Assembly: GCA_016201735.1 (NCBI GenBank)
Contig: JACQCH010000003.1
Span: forward strand, 1 to 46,054
DNA: 46,054 nt
Direction of reading: 5' to 3'
DNA from: Candidatus Omnitrophota bacterium
GTDB lineage: Bacteria > Omnitrophota > Gorgyraeia > 1-14-0-20-64-10
Positions 32,949-42,174 of this stretch are shown here, piece by piece. Position 1 is the stretch's first letter; each line of letters opens with the position of its first letter. Both the position numbers and the translations under genes were made by a program. The notes under the pieces were generated by a model, which had not been told where the DNA came from, searched no databases, and saw only the letters and a program-made list of their open reading frames with translations.

Positions 32949-35900
32949 ATGAAACGGATTTATCAGCGGCAATCCATTCAGCGCCTAAGCGCCTGGGTTT
33001 TGATCCAGGCGCTTGTTGTTTCTCCGATTGTTCCCTCTTTTGCATTCGCTGAGCAAACAGACACCCTGAAAGTGGAGGCGGCCTTCGAAGGGACCGCCAG
33101 GCCCGGATTGGGAAACCGCCTGCTCACTCCCACCCAGTCTCCCGACGAGGATAAATTAACCGCCGGGCTGGAGGAACTTCCGGACTCGGCGAATCCGCTG
33201 TCGGAGGCGTTTGCCCCTGAACGGTACGTGATTTCTTCTCCTATGATTCCACCCCCTCAGGGAGAGGCGGTTTTGCCGATGGAGGTTGTTACTCCAGCCC
33301 AGGTGCGCCAACTCGTCGCATCGGGTAAACGGGTGGTTCTGCGGACCAGACTGGAGCGGGTCGGAGAGAGGTTGTGGGATAAACAAGCGGATCAGCAGGA
33401 ACTCCAATACCTTTACAGGATTGTTTACGATATCGCTGAAGGAGGGACTTCCTTAACGCCGCAGGAGATCACCCAGGTTATTGAGCTGTTGAATCATCCG
33501 AGTCAGGCAATCGCCGCCGCAGCGCGGGATGTAATCGTGAAGGCCCGGGTCCATGGATTGCCGGAAACAGTCCGCGGGTTAGCGCGAGGGTATCAACAAA
33601 GGCAGACGCGCATTCCGCCGGGGCCCTACGCCGATCACTATTTCAAGGACGCGATGACGGCCCGGCTGGATTTTACTCATCGGATGGAACTGGGCTCTCC
33701 GGAAACTCCCATCTTTGCCGGAGAGATGACCGAACAGAGGATGCATGAAATCCATGAACGGTTGAAGCGCTGGGTGGATCCAGAAAAATCACTGCTGTCC
33801 CAGCTGACCGGATCAGGACAGCGGATGGCCGCTCCCATTGGATTGGTGGAGGCCGGCCTCAGAGAGGAAGGGTTCCCAGCGCAGGAGATGATGGTGGACA
33901 TCGGGTCCCAGCCCCACGACTTGGTGAAGGTGCTCTTCGGTCTGGTAGCGAAGCGGTTCGTCGAGAATATGCCGAAGTGGCGGGAGGAATTTGGCAGGAA
34001 CGACAAGGAAAAGAAGATGCCCAGTCAATGGAACATCGCCATCGGGATGGATCCCCGCAGCACGGGCCCCGCCATCTTCCAAGTGGCCGCCCGGGTTTTC
34101 CAGAAGATGGGGGTCGGGGTGAAGTTCATCGGAATCACCAGCGCTCCCGAAGCGGCGGCTCGAGCGCTGTTGTCCGATCCCGGGGAAAACCTTTTGGCCT
34201 CCTATGAGATCACGCCGAGCCACATCCCGCAGGGATTCCAAGGAACCAAGCTGATGCTCTGGACAGGGCAGATTCTTCCCTGGGCCCGGGCGGAGGAGTT
34301 TAATAAGCAGATCCGTTCGGCGGTCCAAGATTTCAACGAGGTTCGGCAGGTGATGGAGTGGCTCCAAGACCCGGCGCTGAATGGCCCGGTCGATCAGATT
34401 CTTCAACGGATGCCTCAGGAGTACGCCGATTCCAAGCGCAGATACCACCGTTACCTGGAACAGCTCTTCGTGGGGTCCTCCAAAACCGGCCAAGAGGTGG
34501 AGGATCGCGTTGCCCAATTATCTGAGGAGCTTAATCGTCTTGGCATCACCGTCGTGATCGACGCCAACGGCGGGGCTAGGATCACGGACCTGCCCTTCTA
34601 TGATCGGCTCTTCGGCGGTTATATCGTCATCGGGGCCAATGCCGCGGAATTCGCGCACTCTCTCCCACCCGGGGAAATCTCCTCCAGAAATCTGATCGAA
34701 TTTGCCGAGGGAGTTGCCCCCGCTTTTGATCAAGACAGGATCTCCCTGATCCTAGTCAACCCGGATCCGGACGGAGACCGCAAAGGGATCGTTTACCGGG
34801 CCCCAAGCGGAGAATTTCTCTATCTGGACCCGCAGGCAGGATACCTGTTGGATGTTTTAAACCACGTGTTGTCGGCTGAAGAAAATAAGGTTTCGGGGAT
34901 TGGAGTGGTGGCCAATGAGGCGACGACGATCGTCGCCAAGATCCTGGCGGACCGGCTGGGATTTAAGTTTCTCATCACGGAGACCGGAGAGGCCAACGTT
35001 GTCCAAGGGATGAACCGGTTGATCCGGGAGCTGCAGGAACAGCATCCGGGGGATGTTTCCGTGATGGGAGGAGAAGGGTCCGCCGCGGCTACCATTTCGG
35101 GCGACGTTCAAGTCCGAGACATGGTCCAGGGGATTGTCTCGATGGTGAACTTCGCCCGAAATCCAAACCGGGTCAAACGGCTGATCGATCTGCTCGTGGA
35201 GGAGGAACAGGAAAAGAAACGGCTCCTGGAGAAGGTGGAGAGGGAATGGTATCAGCCGGGACAGATCCAGTACCTGGTTTATCACATTGTCCATGAGATC
35301 CTGCCACCGATGCGGAACACCGATCCCGGATACGATACGGAAGTCCTTCACGGGGTGGGGATCCAAGACCAGAAGCCATTTAAGGATACCGCCGATCGCC
35401 TGTTGGCTCCGGAGGGAGAGTGGGTCAAACGGTTTAGAGAGGAGACGGCAGATGTGCTGCAAGTTCCTCTCGACAGGATCCGAATCTCAGAGCCGATCAA
35501 TAGCATTGAGGATTACCAAATCCCAGTGGCCGGGAAACGGACGCTTCCCGATAAGCGCACGATCCATGACGGCGGTTACGAGATCCAGGCCTTTTACCGG
35601 GAACCCTCCGGGAAGGAGCATTACCTTTACAAGCTGGAGTTCCGGCGTTCCAAAACGCAGATCGGAGACACCCGCCGGATGGTTTTTGCCACGGTGACAT
35701 TTCTGCAGAGGGCCGAGGCGGAATTATTGCTCGATCGCCTGTACGAGCGGATTTATTCCCTCTGGCTGGCTTTCTTGAACGATCTGGAGGCCGAAGAGTT
35801 GATCGGTCATTTAAAAGGAGATTTTGGTCCGGTGCAGCCGTCCCTGGTTCAGAGCCTTACCGGATTGCTGGACCATCTGCTTTCCAACACTTGGCAGGCC

Positions 35901-38900
35901 CGGAAAGGCAGGGTTGAGCAACTGACAGATCCAGCAAAGTCGACCTACTCTAAGGTGGATGTCGGGAACATCAAGGAGCAGGATGCCGCCGTGGAAGGGG
36001 CGATGGCCCGCCTCGCGGCACTCTTGAATGAGATGGATCAGCCCATGAAGGAACTTCACACCCTCGCTGCTGAAATGAGGGAGAACAATCAAACCAGGGT
36101 GACGGAGGATCAGCAGAGTCGCCTGATTGCGGCCCGCCAATTTTTGGAAAAATCACCCCAGTTCTCTGTGCCTCCAATATCGTCCAAGAACCGCAATGAT
36201 TTGGCAAATACCATGGCACAGGATTTAGTCTCCAAAATCTTCCGATGGAAGATGAACCGTCTGCTCGGAGGATGGGATTTCTCCTTAACCCAAGACGTTT
36301 TGGCGCGAATCGACCGTCTTGGACAAATCATGGATGATTTGCATGACTTTGCCTTGAGGAAGGCCGCTGCGGAGAATCCGCGACAGGGAGTGGCCTTCTC
36401 CAACTTAGTGAATGCGAAAATCATCCTTTCTAAGGAGGTTGATTTCACCCAAGCAGCCGCGGGGATGGAGGAGCAGTTTAAGCCATTGGGAGAGGCGGTT
36501 CCGTTGGATCAGGTGCCGGTTTTTCCGTCGAATGCCCGGCCGGATTTCGGATCGGCTCCTTTTGTCTTTATTTCCCTGATGGCGGGGCAGGCGATTCGAT
36601 GGCAGGAAAGCATTGAGGAGGCCGGCCGCCAGGAAGAGTTCGCGGCCCGCACGGATCCAAGGACGGGGCAGGCGACTGAAATTCTTTCCAAAGGGTTAGT
36701 CCCCTTGAAGAATGTTCCTGGGTTTCCGGCCGGAACGGAACTGCCGGTGGGGTGGCTGCCCGTTTCCGCGTCTTTGGCGCTGGGAGGGATGGTGATCACC
36801 GTCGTCGGCCATCAGAAGGATCTGGTGATGGACCGGTTCACCCAATTGGATGCGCAGAAAAAGGTCTCTTACGTGGAGCAGACAAACCGGGATGGGACCG
36901 GAGGAGCGGTCTGGCGCGCTTTGGCGGCCGGCAATCTCCAGGGTTTGGCGGACAAACCGGTCATCATCGCTTCTGGAGACCAGCCCTTGCTGGACGCCAA
37001 CGTCTTTAAGGATATTCTACGGGCCCTTGAGAAAACGGATCTGGTGGTGGGAACTTCCGTGGTGAAGGATCCGAAGGACAAGGGCCGGATCGTGCGAAGC
37101 CGGAAGAACGGTTTGATCTTGGAGATACTTGAGCAGAAAGAGATCAGTGATGCCATTACCAAGGGGAAGCCGTTTCCTCAAAAGTATCACGATGCCGGCT
37201 ACGAAAGTTGGCAGGAGCTGGATGGGATTCATGAAACGAACACCGGAGTCTATGGGGTTCGAGTGAGTCTCATGCGGCAGTTCCTGTCCGGGATCCTGAA
37301 CAAAAACGCCCAGAACCAGTATTACGCCACCGACATGGTCGCGGAGGCCTTGAAGAAGGGGAAGATCGTGGCCGGTATCGATGTCCCCGCTTGGAAGATG
37401 CCGGATGTGACCCGGATCGGCGACCTGGAGGTTGTCGTCAATACGCTGAGGGATCGGGCGGAAGAGTTAAAATTCACCGCCGGGCTGGAGGAGGGAAAGA
37501 ACTGGACGGCTACGGAATGGAAATTGGCCTTGGAACAGGCGGATCAAATTCTTCGGACTTTCCCTCCTGACCTTACTCTCTCCCGGGGAATGTCTGTTCT
37601 CGTGGTGCTGAAGAACCGATACGGATCGGATTCGGAGAAGCTTAAGAAAGAGGTTGACCGACGGCTCAATCTGCTGGGGAAGTTTACCAGCCAGTTTGGA
37701 GACCGGGACGAACCGGTTCAGTTTATCGTCGTCCCCGCACGGGTTGACCTGATGGGAAACCATTGGGACTATAATGGAGGACCGCAGTTGGTCTCTACTC
37801 TGGATCGGGACTCGCTGGCTTTGGTGCGGGCTCGTTCGGATTCCGAGGTTCATATCACAAGTACATTGTTCCCATCGGAACCTGTCGTTTTTGATCCCAG
37901 GAAGAAGTTGGGTGGCCTCAATGGAGGTCTTCCGAACAGAAAAAAGCCGCTTCGGAAGGAAGATTGGGCCGATTATGCGATGGCAGCTTGCGCCTATTGG
38001 TTGAATGAATGGTTGAAGGCGGATTCAAGTGTGAAATGGAATGGTTTCGAGGGAATCTTTGATACCTCGGCTCCTCTCGGGATGGGGCTGGCGACCTCTT
38101 CCAGCTTCCTGACTGCCGCCGCGATCGCCTTTCATGAGCTAAACGGTAAAGAATGGGAGTCGGATCGGCGGAGCTTCGCTGCAGGGTGCGGCCGTGCGGA
38201 ATGGCTTCGAGGGACCCGTGGGGGCTGGTCGGATCATCTGGCGGCTTTGATGGGAAAAAAGGGACATCTGATAGTGGCTTATCCCGATGAAGAACCCCAA
38301 TATTTCAAATTACCTGCGGGTTGGAATTTTGTAATCATCAGCAGTGGTGTCAGCAGGAGGATGGCTGGGACGGCCTTGCCGTGGTTTAACCAGCGTTCAG
38401 CCGAAACCAATCTGTTTGGGCGGGTGTTGTTCGGTCAGCTTTTAAAAGAGGAATTGGGAAAGATTTCCAAAGAGAAAGCGGAGCAGATTCAAAAGGAGTG
38501 GTCTCTTTGGGAGCTGATTGATTTCGGGATGAAGAACGGTCTCGATGAGGAGAAGTTGAGTGGGATGGTCGCAGAACTACCTGATTCGCTGACCGAAAGA
38601 GTCGACGGCACGCGTTATTCTGCTCTGTTTCGTCAGGTCGAACAGAATTATCCAGGGCTTCGGAACAAAGTGGCGCGTTCTACCTATTACGTTCGGAATC
38701 GTGTCTTGTACATGGTCCGGAATTATGTTCGAATGAAGAGGATCTCCTCTCTTTTGGAGAAAGAGAGTTTCGATGATTTTGGAGAGTTGATGGCCCGAGA
38801 ACTGAAAGATCTGATCGATCTTTATCGGGTTTTGGATTACCCCGCAATTCAGGAGTTTCTGACCCCGATTCTGAGCCTTGTGGATGTGGATGGAAGAGTC

Positions 38901-40868
38901 AATTGGACGGGAGGGGGATTTGGAGGTGCCGCCGTGGCCTTGCTTTCAAAGGGGTGCTCGTTGGATGATTTCCGAGACCAGATGAAGGAGTTAGACTATT
39001 TCAAGAGAAAGACGAAACTGCGCCAAGCGCTGCTGGACGGCAGGGCCCTCTTTGTTGTCCAGCCGACCCCGGGAGCGGAGGTGGAAAAGCCCTGGCGGTT
39101 TGAGAAGAACGATTCGGAGGCGACCAGTGGTCTAGAGGAGTGGGAGAGACGGATTGAGGATTACTACCAGGATGCAACGGTTGCGGTATTGGGTGGCCGA
39201 GGTTTTGTAGGTGGGCGCTACTTGGATCGCTTGCTTGATCGATATGGTCCGATGGTCGGGAGGGTCAAGGCGGTCACTACCCAGGACCCCGATCGACTCC
39301 GAGAGCAGATAAGCGCCTTGCCCGGGGCGAGAAAGCTGGAGCCGATTCAAGGAGATCACCTTGTGCTTGGAGATGTTCGGAAATTGATCCAAGGAGCCAA
39401 GATTATCATCGATACCGCAGGATTGGCATGGCAACATCTCCCAGGCGGCCGGTCCACCTCCCTTGAAGATGAGCTGCTCCAGAACAGTTTGAGTGCGGCA
39501 CTGATCGGGTACGCTCTGGAACCAGGCCAGCGGCTCCTTTGGACTTCCAGTAGCGCCAGCGATTATATGTTTGCTCGTTTGACGAAACCCGAACAGTACC
39601 AACTATGGAAAGAAATCGACCGGAGGGCTAGAGCTTACGTTGAATGGATTCGATCCTTAGGCAATACAGTTCCTGCGCGGGAGCAGCTCCTTGCCTTTAT
39701 TGCGGATGATCTGAATTCGCATCCGCCGCAGAGCTTTTTAGATGGACCCGAGAGTTCTGTCCAAAAAACCGTTGTTTATGCGCGAGCCTTTAGCTACCCC
39801 TATTCTAAGCTGCTGGGGCAGCGCATTCTGGAAATCATAGGACAGGGAGGTAAGAAAGATATTCGGGTGCTCAAGATTTCCGATGTGTATGGGCCGGGAC
39901 AGGGGTTAGGCCCAATGGTTTGGAACCCCAGGCATAAGCCGAACCCTCAAGCAGCGCGGCGGCCGCAATGGTTCCTGGCTGTTTACGAGGCGATTCGGGA
40001 AGGTAGATACAGGCCTTGGATGAGAAAGCAACCGGAGGGGAAAGGACCCGAGGGGGGGTTCCGTAAAGTGAGCGGTCAGATACAGCAAGAGATTCTTGAC
40101 GACTATGCGGCTCCGACCCATATCGATGATGTGGTAGAGATGTTGTACAGGGCATCGGCTATTGAATTACCCACCCAACCTGAACCCCAGGTGGTGTTGT
40201 CCGTCAGTGCTCCCTGGATTCCCAACGTGGAGATGGCAAAGCAAATTTCCAATGTGGTTGGTGTAAAGGTTCTTGGTAAAGAGATAGAGGTTGTTCCTGG
40301 AAGACAGGTTTTGCGAGATAAGCCCCCTTCAGCAAGCGAAGATTTAGCGTTTTTAGGAATGCAGGGACGCTTGGTACCGTTTCAAGAGGGAATTGCTCGA
40401 CAGCTTGCATGGTGGAGACAAACTCGATCCTTTGCCGGGCTGGAAGAAAAAATCCAGTTGGCGCCGGGGGCGGCGTTGAAGCGGGTGATCTTTGTGGGGC
40501 CGGAGGTCGCGACTGGGGAACTGTTCAGGGGACTGGCTCGATTTCGACCCGCCGGTGGTGAAAAACTTGGGTGGGTGGTATTCGCCCGGGATGCGGCTCA
40601 CAAACAGGAGATTGAAGCCGGGTTGGAAGAGGCCGGGCTTGAAGCCCTGGAGCCGGTCGTCGATGTCAGCGCTTCCCCATACAACGGGAATCCTCACGCG
40701 GCCATCGCGGATTTTCAATTGAAATATTGGGGTAGAGGAAATGAGATCCATGTCCTGCTGACTCTCTTCAATCTGGCGGGGCTGGGACCTTTTCTCAAGA
40801 TCGAAGACGTTTCTTTCCGCTCTTGGCTGGAGCGGCTCGATCTCCAGCTGGAAGCCTACTACCAGTAA
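32949..40868 (+). CDS. giant exported protein: mutase, uridylyltransferase, kinase and epimerase modules
   Basis: The 2639-residue protein has a signal peptide (LSAWVLIQALVVSPIV, cut near FAFA). Modules: phosphohexomutase, about 220-900 (TPSHIPQGFQGTKL at 420 for the phosphoserine loop, NPDPDGDRKG at 604, GGEGSAAATISGD near 704). GlmU-type uridylyltransferase, about 1195-1505 (LMAGQAIRW, SGDQPLLD, DPKDKGRIVRS, ETNTGVYG, NAQNQYYATDMV). Galactokinase-like GHMP kinase, about 1555-2045 (PARVDLMGNHWDYNGG, PLGMGLATSSS, WTGGGFGGAAVAL). Extended SDR epimerase, about 2070-2480 (LGGRGFVGGRYL, YSKLLGQRI). An unknown C-terminal domain follows. [AS]G[LM]EE occurs at 73, 1172, 1512, 2061 and 2497, just before each. 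It lies 37 bases after the first giant gene and is probably co-transcribed. Confidence 0.9.
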   Translation: MKRIYQRQSIQRLSAWVLIQALVVSPIVPSFAFAEQTDTLKVEAAFEGTARPGLGNRLLTPTQSPDEDKLTAGLEELPDSANPLSEAFAPERYVISSPMIPPPQGEAVLPMEVVTPAQVRQLVASGKRVVLRTRLERVGERLWDKQADQQELQYLYRIVYDIAEGGTSLTPQEITQVIELLNHPSQAIAAAARDVIVKARVHGLPETVRGLARGYQQRQTRIPPGPYADHYFKDAMTARLDFTHRMELGSPETPIFAGEMTEQRMHEIHERLKRWVDPEKSLLSQLTGSGQRMAAPIGLVEAGLREEGFPAQEMMVDIGSQPHDLVKVLFGLVAKRFVENMPKWREEFGRNDKEKKMPSQWNIAIGMDPRSTGPAIFQVAARVFQKMGVGVKFIGITSAPEAAARALLSDPGENLLASYEITPSHIPQGFQGTKLMLWTGQILPWARAEEFNKQIRSAVQDFNEVRQVMEWLQDPALNGPVDQILQRMPQEYADSKRRYHRYLEQLFVGSSKTGQEVEDRVAQLSEELNRLGITVVIDANGGARITDLPFYDRLFGGYIVIGANAAEFAHSLPPGEISSRNLIEFAEGVAPAFDQDRISLILVNPDPDGDRKGIVYRAPSGEFLYLDPQAGYLLDVLNHVLSAEENKVSGIGVVANEATTIVAKILADRLGFKFLITETGEANVVQGMNRLIRELQEQHPGDVSVMGGEGSAAATISGDVQVRDMVQGIVSMVNFARNPNRVKRLIDLLVEEEQEKKRLLEKVEREWYQPGQIQYLVYHIVHEILPPMRNTDPGYDTEVLHGVGIQDQKPFKDTADRLLAPEGEWVKRFREETADVLQVPLDRIRISEPINSIEDYQIPVAGKRTLPDKRTIHDGGYEIQAFYREPSGKEHYLYKLEFRRSKTQIGDTRRMVFATVTFLQRAEAELLLDRLYERIYSLWLAFLNDLEAEELIGHLKGDFGPVQPSLVQSLTGLLDHLLSNTWQARKGRVEQLTDPAKSTYSKVDVGNIKEQDAAVEGAMARLAALLNEMDQPMKELHTLAAEMRENNQTRVTEDQQSRLIAARQFLEKSPQFSVPPISSKNRNDLANTMAQDLVSKIFRWKMNRLLGGWDFSLTQDVLARIDRLGQIMDDLHDFALRKAAAENPRQGVAFSNLVNAKIILSKEVDFTQAAAGMEEQFKPLGEAVPLDQVPVFPSNARPDFGSAPFVFISLMAGQAIRWQESIEEAGRQEEFAARTDPRTGQATEILSKGLVPLKNVPGFPAGTELPVGWLPVSASLALGGMVITVVGHQKDLVMDRFTQLDAQKKVSYVEQTNRDGTGGAVWRALAAGNLQGLADKPVIIASGDQPLLDANVFKDILRALEKTDLVVGTSVVKDPKDKGRIVRSRKNGLILEILEQKEISDAITKGKPFPQKYHDAGYESWQELDGIHETNTGVYGVRVSLMRQFLSGILNKNAQNQYYATDMVAEALKKGKIVAGIDVPAWKMPDVTRIGDLEVVVNTLRDRAEELKFTAGLEEGKNWTATEWKLALEQADQILRTFPPDLTLSRGMSVLVVLKNRYGSDSEKLKKEVDRRLNLLGKFTSQFGDRDEPVQFIVVPARVDLMGNHWDYNGGPQLVSTLDRDSLALVRARSDSEVHITSTLFPSEPVVFDPRKKLGGLNGGLPNRKKPLRKEDWADYAMAACAYWLNEWLKADSSVKWNGFEGIFDTSAPLGMGLATSSSFLTAAAIAFHELNGKEWESDRRSFAAGCGRAEWLRGTRGGWSDHLAALMGKKGHLIVAYPDEEPQYFKLPAGWNFVIISSGVSRRMAGTALPWFNQRSAETNLFGRVLFGQLLKEELGKISKEKAEQIQKEWSLWELIDFGMKNGLDEEKLSGMVAELPDSLTERVDGTRYSALFRQVEQNYPGLRNKVARSTYYVRNRVLYMVRNYVRMKRISSLLEKESFDDFGELMARELKDLIDLYRVLDYPAIQEFLTPILSLVDVDGRVNWTGGGFGGAAVALLSKGCSLDDFRDQMKELDYFKRKTKLRQALLDGRALFVVQPTPGAEVEKPWRFEKNDSEATSGLEEWERRIEDYYQDATVAVLGGRGFVGGRYLDRLLDRYGPMVGRVKAVTTQDPDRLREQISALPGARKLEPIQGDHLVLGDVRKLIQGAKIIIDTAGLAWQHLPGGRSTSLEDELLQNSLSAALIGYALEPGQRLLWTSSSASDYMFARLTKPEQYQLWKEIDRRARAYVEWIRSLGNTVPAREQLLAFIADDLNSHPPQSFLDGPESSVQKTVVYARAFSYPYSKLLGQRILEIIGQGGKKDIRVLKISDVYGPGQGLGPMVWNPRHKPNPQAARRPQWFLAVYEAIREGRYRPWMRKQPEGKGPEGGFRKVSGQIQQEILDDYAAPTHIDDVVEMLYRASAIELPTQPEPQVVLSVSAPWIPNVEMAKQISNVVGVKVLGKEIEVVPGRQVLRDKPPSASEDLAFLGMQGRLVPFQEGIARQLAWWRQTRSFAGLEEKIQLAPGAALKRVIFVGPEVATGELFRGLARFRPAGGEKLGWVVFARDAAHKQEIEAGLEEAGLEALEPVVDVSASPYNGNPHAAIADFQLKYWGRGNEIHVLLTLFNLAGLGPFLKIEDVSFRSWLERLDLQLEAYYQ

Positions 40869-40885
40869 TTCCCCCTCACGCCGGC

Positions 40886-40915
40886 TTGCCAGGCGCTGAT
40901 TCCCTTTGATATACT
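40886..40915 (+). promoter_or_regulatory. promoter of MBL-fold gene, leaderless type
   Basis: TTGCCA (40886-40891), 18 bases, TATACT (40910-40915), then 6 bases to the ATG at 40922. Transcription would begin at the start codon itself. No ribosome site is visible upstream. Confidence 0.6.
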
Positions 40916-40921
40916 GGCGTC

Positions 40922-41686
40922 ATGAATAAAACCAAGAAGGGCCGGATTGTCTCTTTGATTACCATCGGGTTGGTCGGTCTGGTTTTCTTGTCCCGGGGGC
41001 ACACCCTGAACGCGGCGGTGGAGATGCCGGCGGCGGACTACACGAAGGGGTTGTCCTGGCTCGGGCACTCTTCCTTCCGTCTGGTCCGGGGCGGGGTGAC
41101 GATTTATTTTGACCCTTGGAAGTTGACCGGGCAGCCGCACGACGCGGACCTGATCCTGATCACGCACCCTCATTTTGACCATCTCTCCCCAGGGGATGTC
41201 GCCAAGGTGGCCAAGGCGGACACCGAGATTGTGACCGTTCCGGGGGCTGCGATGAAGCTGGAGCAGGCGGCGGTGCCGGGAAGGATTCATCTGGTCAAGC
41301 CGGGCGATACCCTCACTCTTAAAGGGGTGAAGGTGGAGGCGGTTCCCGCCTACAACCTCACCAAGGTTTTTCACCTTCGAAGCAACGAGTGGGTCGGCTT
41401 CATTGTGGAGGTGGACGGCACCCGGATCTACCATGCCGGAGATACCGACTTCATCCCTGAGATGAAGATGTTCCAGGCGGACGTGGCGCTCCTGCCGGTC
41501 AGCGGCACCTATGTGATGACAGCGGAGGAGGCGGCCCGAGCGGCCAAGGCGATGACGGCCAAGGTGGTGATCCCCATGCACTATGGGTCCATTGTGGGGA
41601 CGGCCGCCGATGCCAAGCAGTTTGAGAAGCTCTGCGGCGTGAAGGTCGTCGAGATTCTGGTGAAGGAGGGTGGTGAGAAACAGTGA
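40922..41686 (+). CDS. exported metallo-beta-lactamase-fold hydrolase, UlaG-like
   Basis: The 254-residue protein has an N-terminal hydrophobic signal or anchor (IVSLITIGLVGLVFLS). The metal site is ITHPHFDHLSP (HxHxDH), with further ligands in YHAGDTDFIPEM and IPMHYGSI. The opening LSWLGHSSFRLVRGGVTIYFDPW is typical of the UlaG/UPF0173 branch of the MBL superfamily, which includes lactonases and phosphodiesterases. It is followed, with a 4-base overlap, by the BatD-like gene. The substrate is unknown; export is unusual for this branch. Confidence 0.88.
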   Translation: MNKTKKGRIVSLITIGLVGLVFLSRGHTLNAAVEMPAADYTKGLSWLGHSSFRLVRGGVTIYFDPWKLTGQPHDADLILITHPHFDHLSPGDVAKVAKADTEIVTVPGAAMKLEQAAVPGRIHLVKPGDTLTLKGVKVEAVPAYNLTKVFHLRSNEWVGFIVEVDGTRIYHAGDTDFIPEMKMFQADVALLPVSGTYVMTAEEAARAAKAMTAKVVIPMHYGSIVGTAADAKQFEKLCGVKVVEILVKEGGEKQ

Positions 41687-42174
41687 TATGGAGATTGCTT
41701 CGGCGGCCCCTTCAGGGCTCCCTCGCAATGACAATGGTATTGTTGCTCACTCCCGTTTTTGCCTCCGAGGATCTGAAGGTCGGAGCCCAGGTGGACAAAA
41801 AGCAAGTCCCTGCCGGCGAGCCGTTTACCTTTTCCATCACGATCGCCGGTTCCATTCAAGAGACGCCGAAGGTCCATCTAACGGCCTTCGATGGATTCGA
41901 GATCCTCTCAACCGGGCAGTCCCAGTCGCTCCAGATCCGATCAGGCCAAGTTAACTCCACCCTCACCCTCTTGTACACCCTGGCTCCGACAGCGCCGGGC
42001 ACGCATACCCTCGGGCCCGTTAAGATCGAGTATCAAGGAAAGGAATACCAGACCCCCCCCATTGAAGTGACCGTCCTACCGGGCAGGGGCCCTCCCAGGA
42101 AGAGGCCGCAGCGAAGGCCGGAACCCACCCCAGAAGAGGAATCTCTTCCGCTTGAGGGAGGAACGATCCTGTGA
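41683..42174 (+). CDS. exported BatD-like protein
   Basis: The 163-residue protein starts with GTG inside the upstream stop (gtga). The signal peptide (WRLLRRPLQGSLAMTMVLL then PVFAS) is read from repeat R1. The mature part matches the first immunoglobulin-like domain of BatD/oxygen-tolerance proteins: VGAQVDKKQVPAGEPFTFSITIAG, FDGFEILSTGQSQS, LLYTLAPTAPGTHTLGPVKIEYQGKEYQT, then a basic Pro-rich tail. Full BatD proteins are much longer and membrane-anchored, so this is a short soluble version. It overlaps the OmpA-family gene as gtga. Confidence 0.78.
   Translation: MIWRLLRRPLQGSLAMTMVLLLTPVFASEDLKVGAQVDKKQVPAGEPFTFSITIAGSIQETPKVHLTAFDGFEILSTGQSQSLQIRSGQVNSTLTLLYTLAPTAPGTHTLGPVKIEYQGKEYQTPPIEVTVLPGRGPPRKRPQRRPEPTPEEESLPLEGGTIL
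41691..41732 (+). repeat. palindromic dispersed repeat (family R1), copy 4
   Basis: The sequence gagattgcttcggcggcccc then ttcagggctccctcgcaatg and ac shares the outer arms of the other R1 copies with a longer inner loop. It encodes RLLRRPLQGSLAMT in the signal peptide of the BatD-like protein. Confidence 0.8.

Noticed and set aside
33159-40448. GLEE codons (ggnctggaggaa) as internal ribosome sites that start each module separately
   Set aside because: The GAG GAA codons do resemble a ribosome site, but I found no ATG or GTG at a suitable distance downstream in most copies, and some copies lack the ggagg core (ctggaagaa, ttagaggaa).
40610-40660. Extra AGLEEAGLEALE match in the last domain of the second giant
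   Set aside because: It lies inside a helix of the C-terminal domain with no module change nearby and is likely chance in an Ala/Glu/Leu-rich helix.
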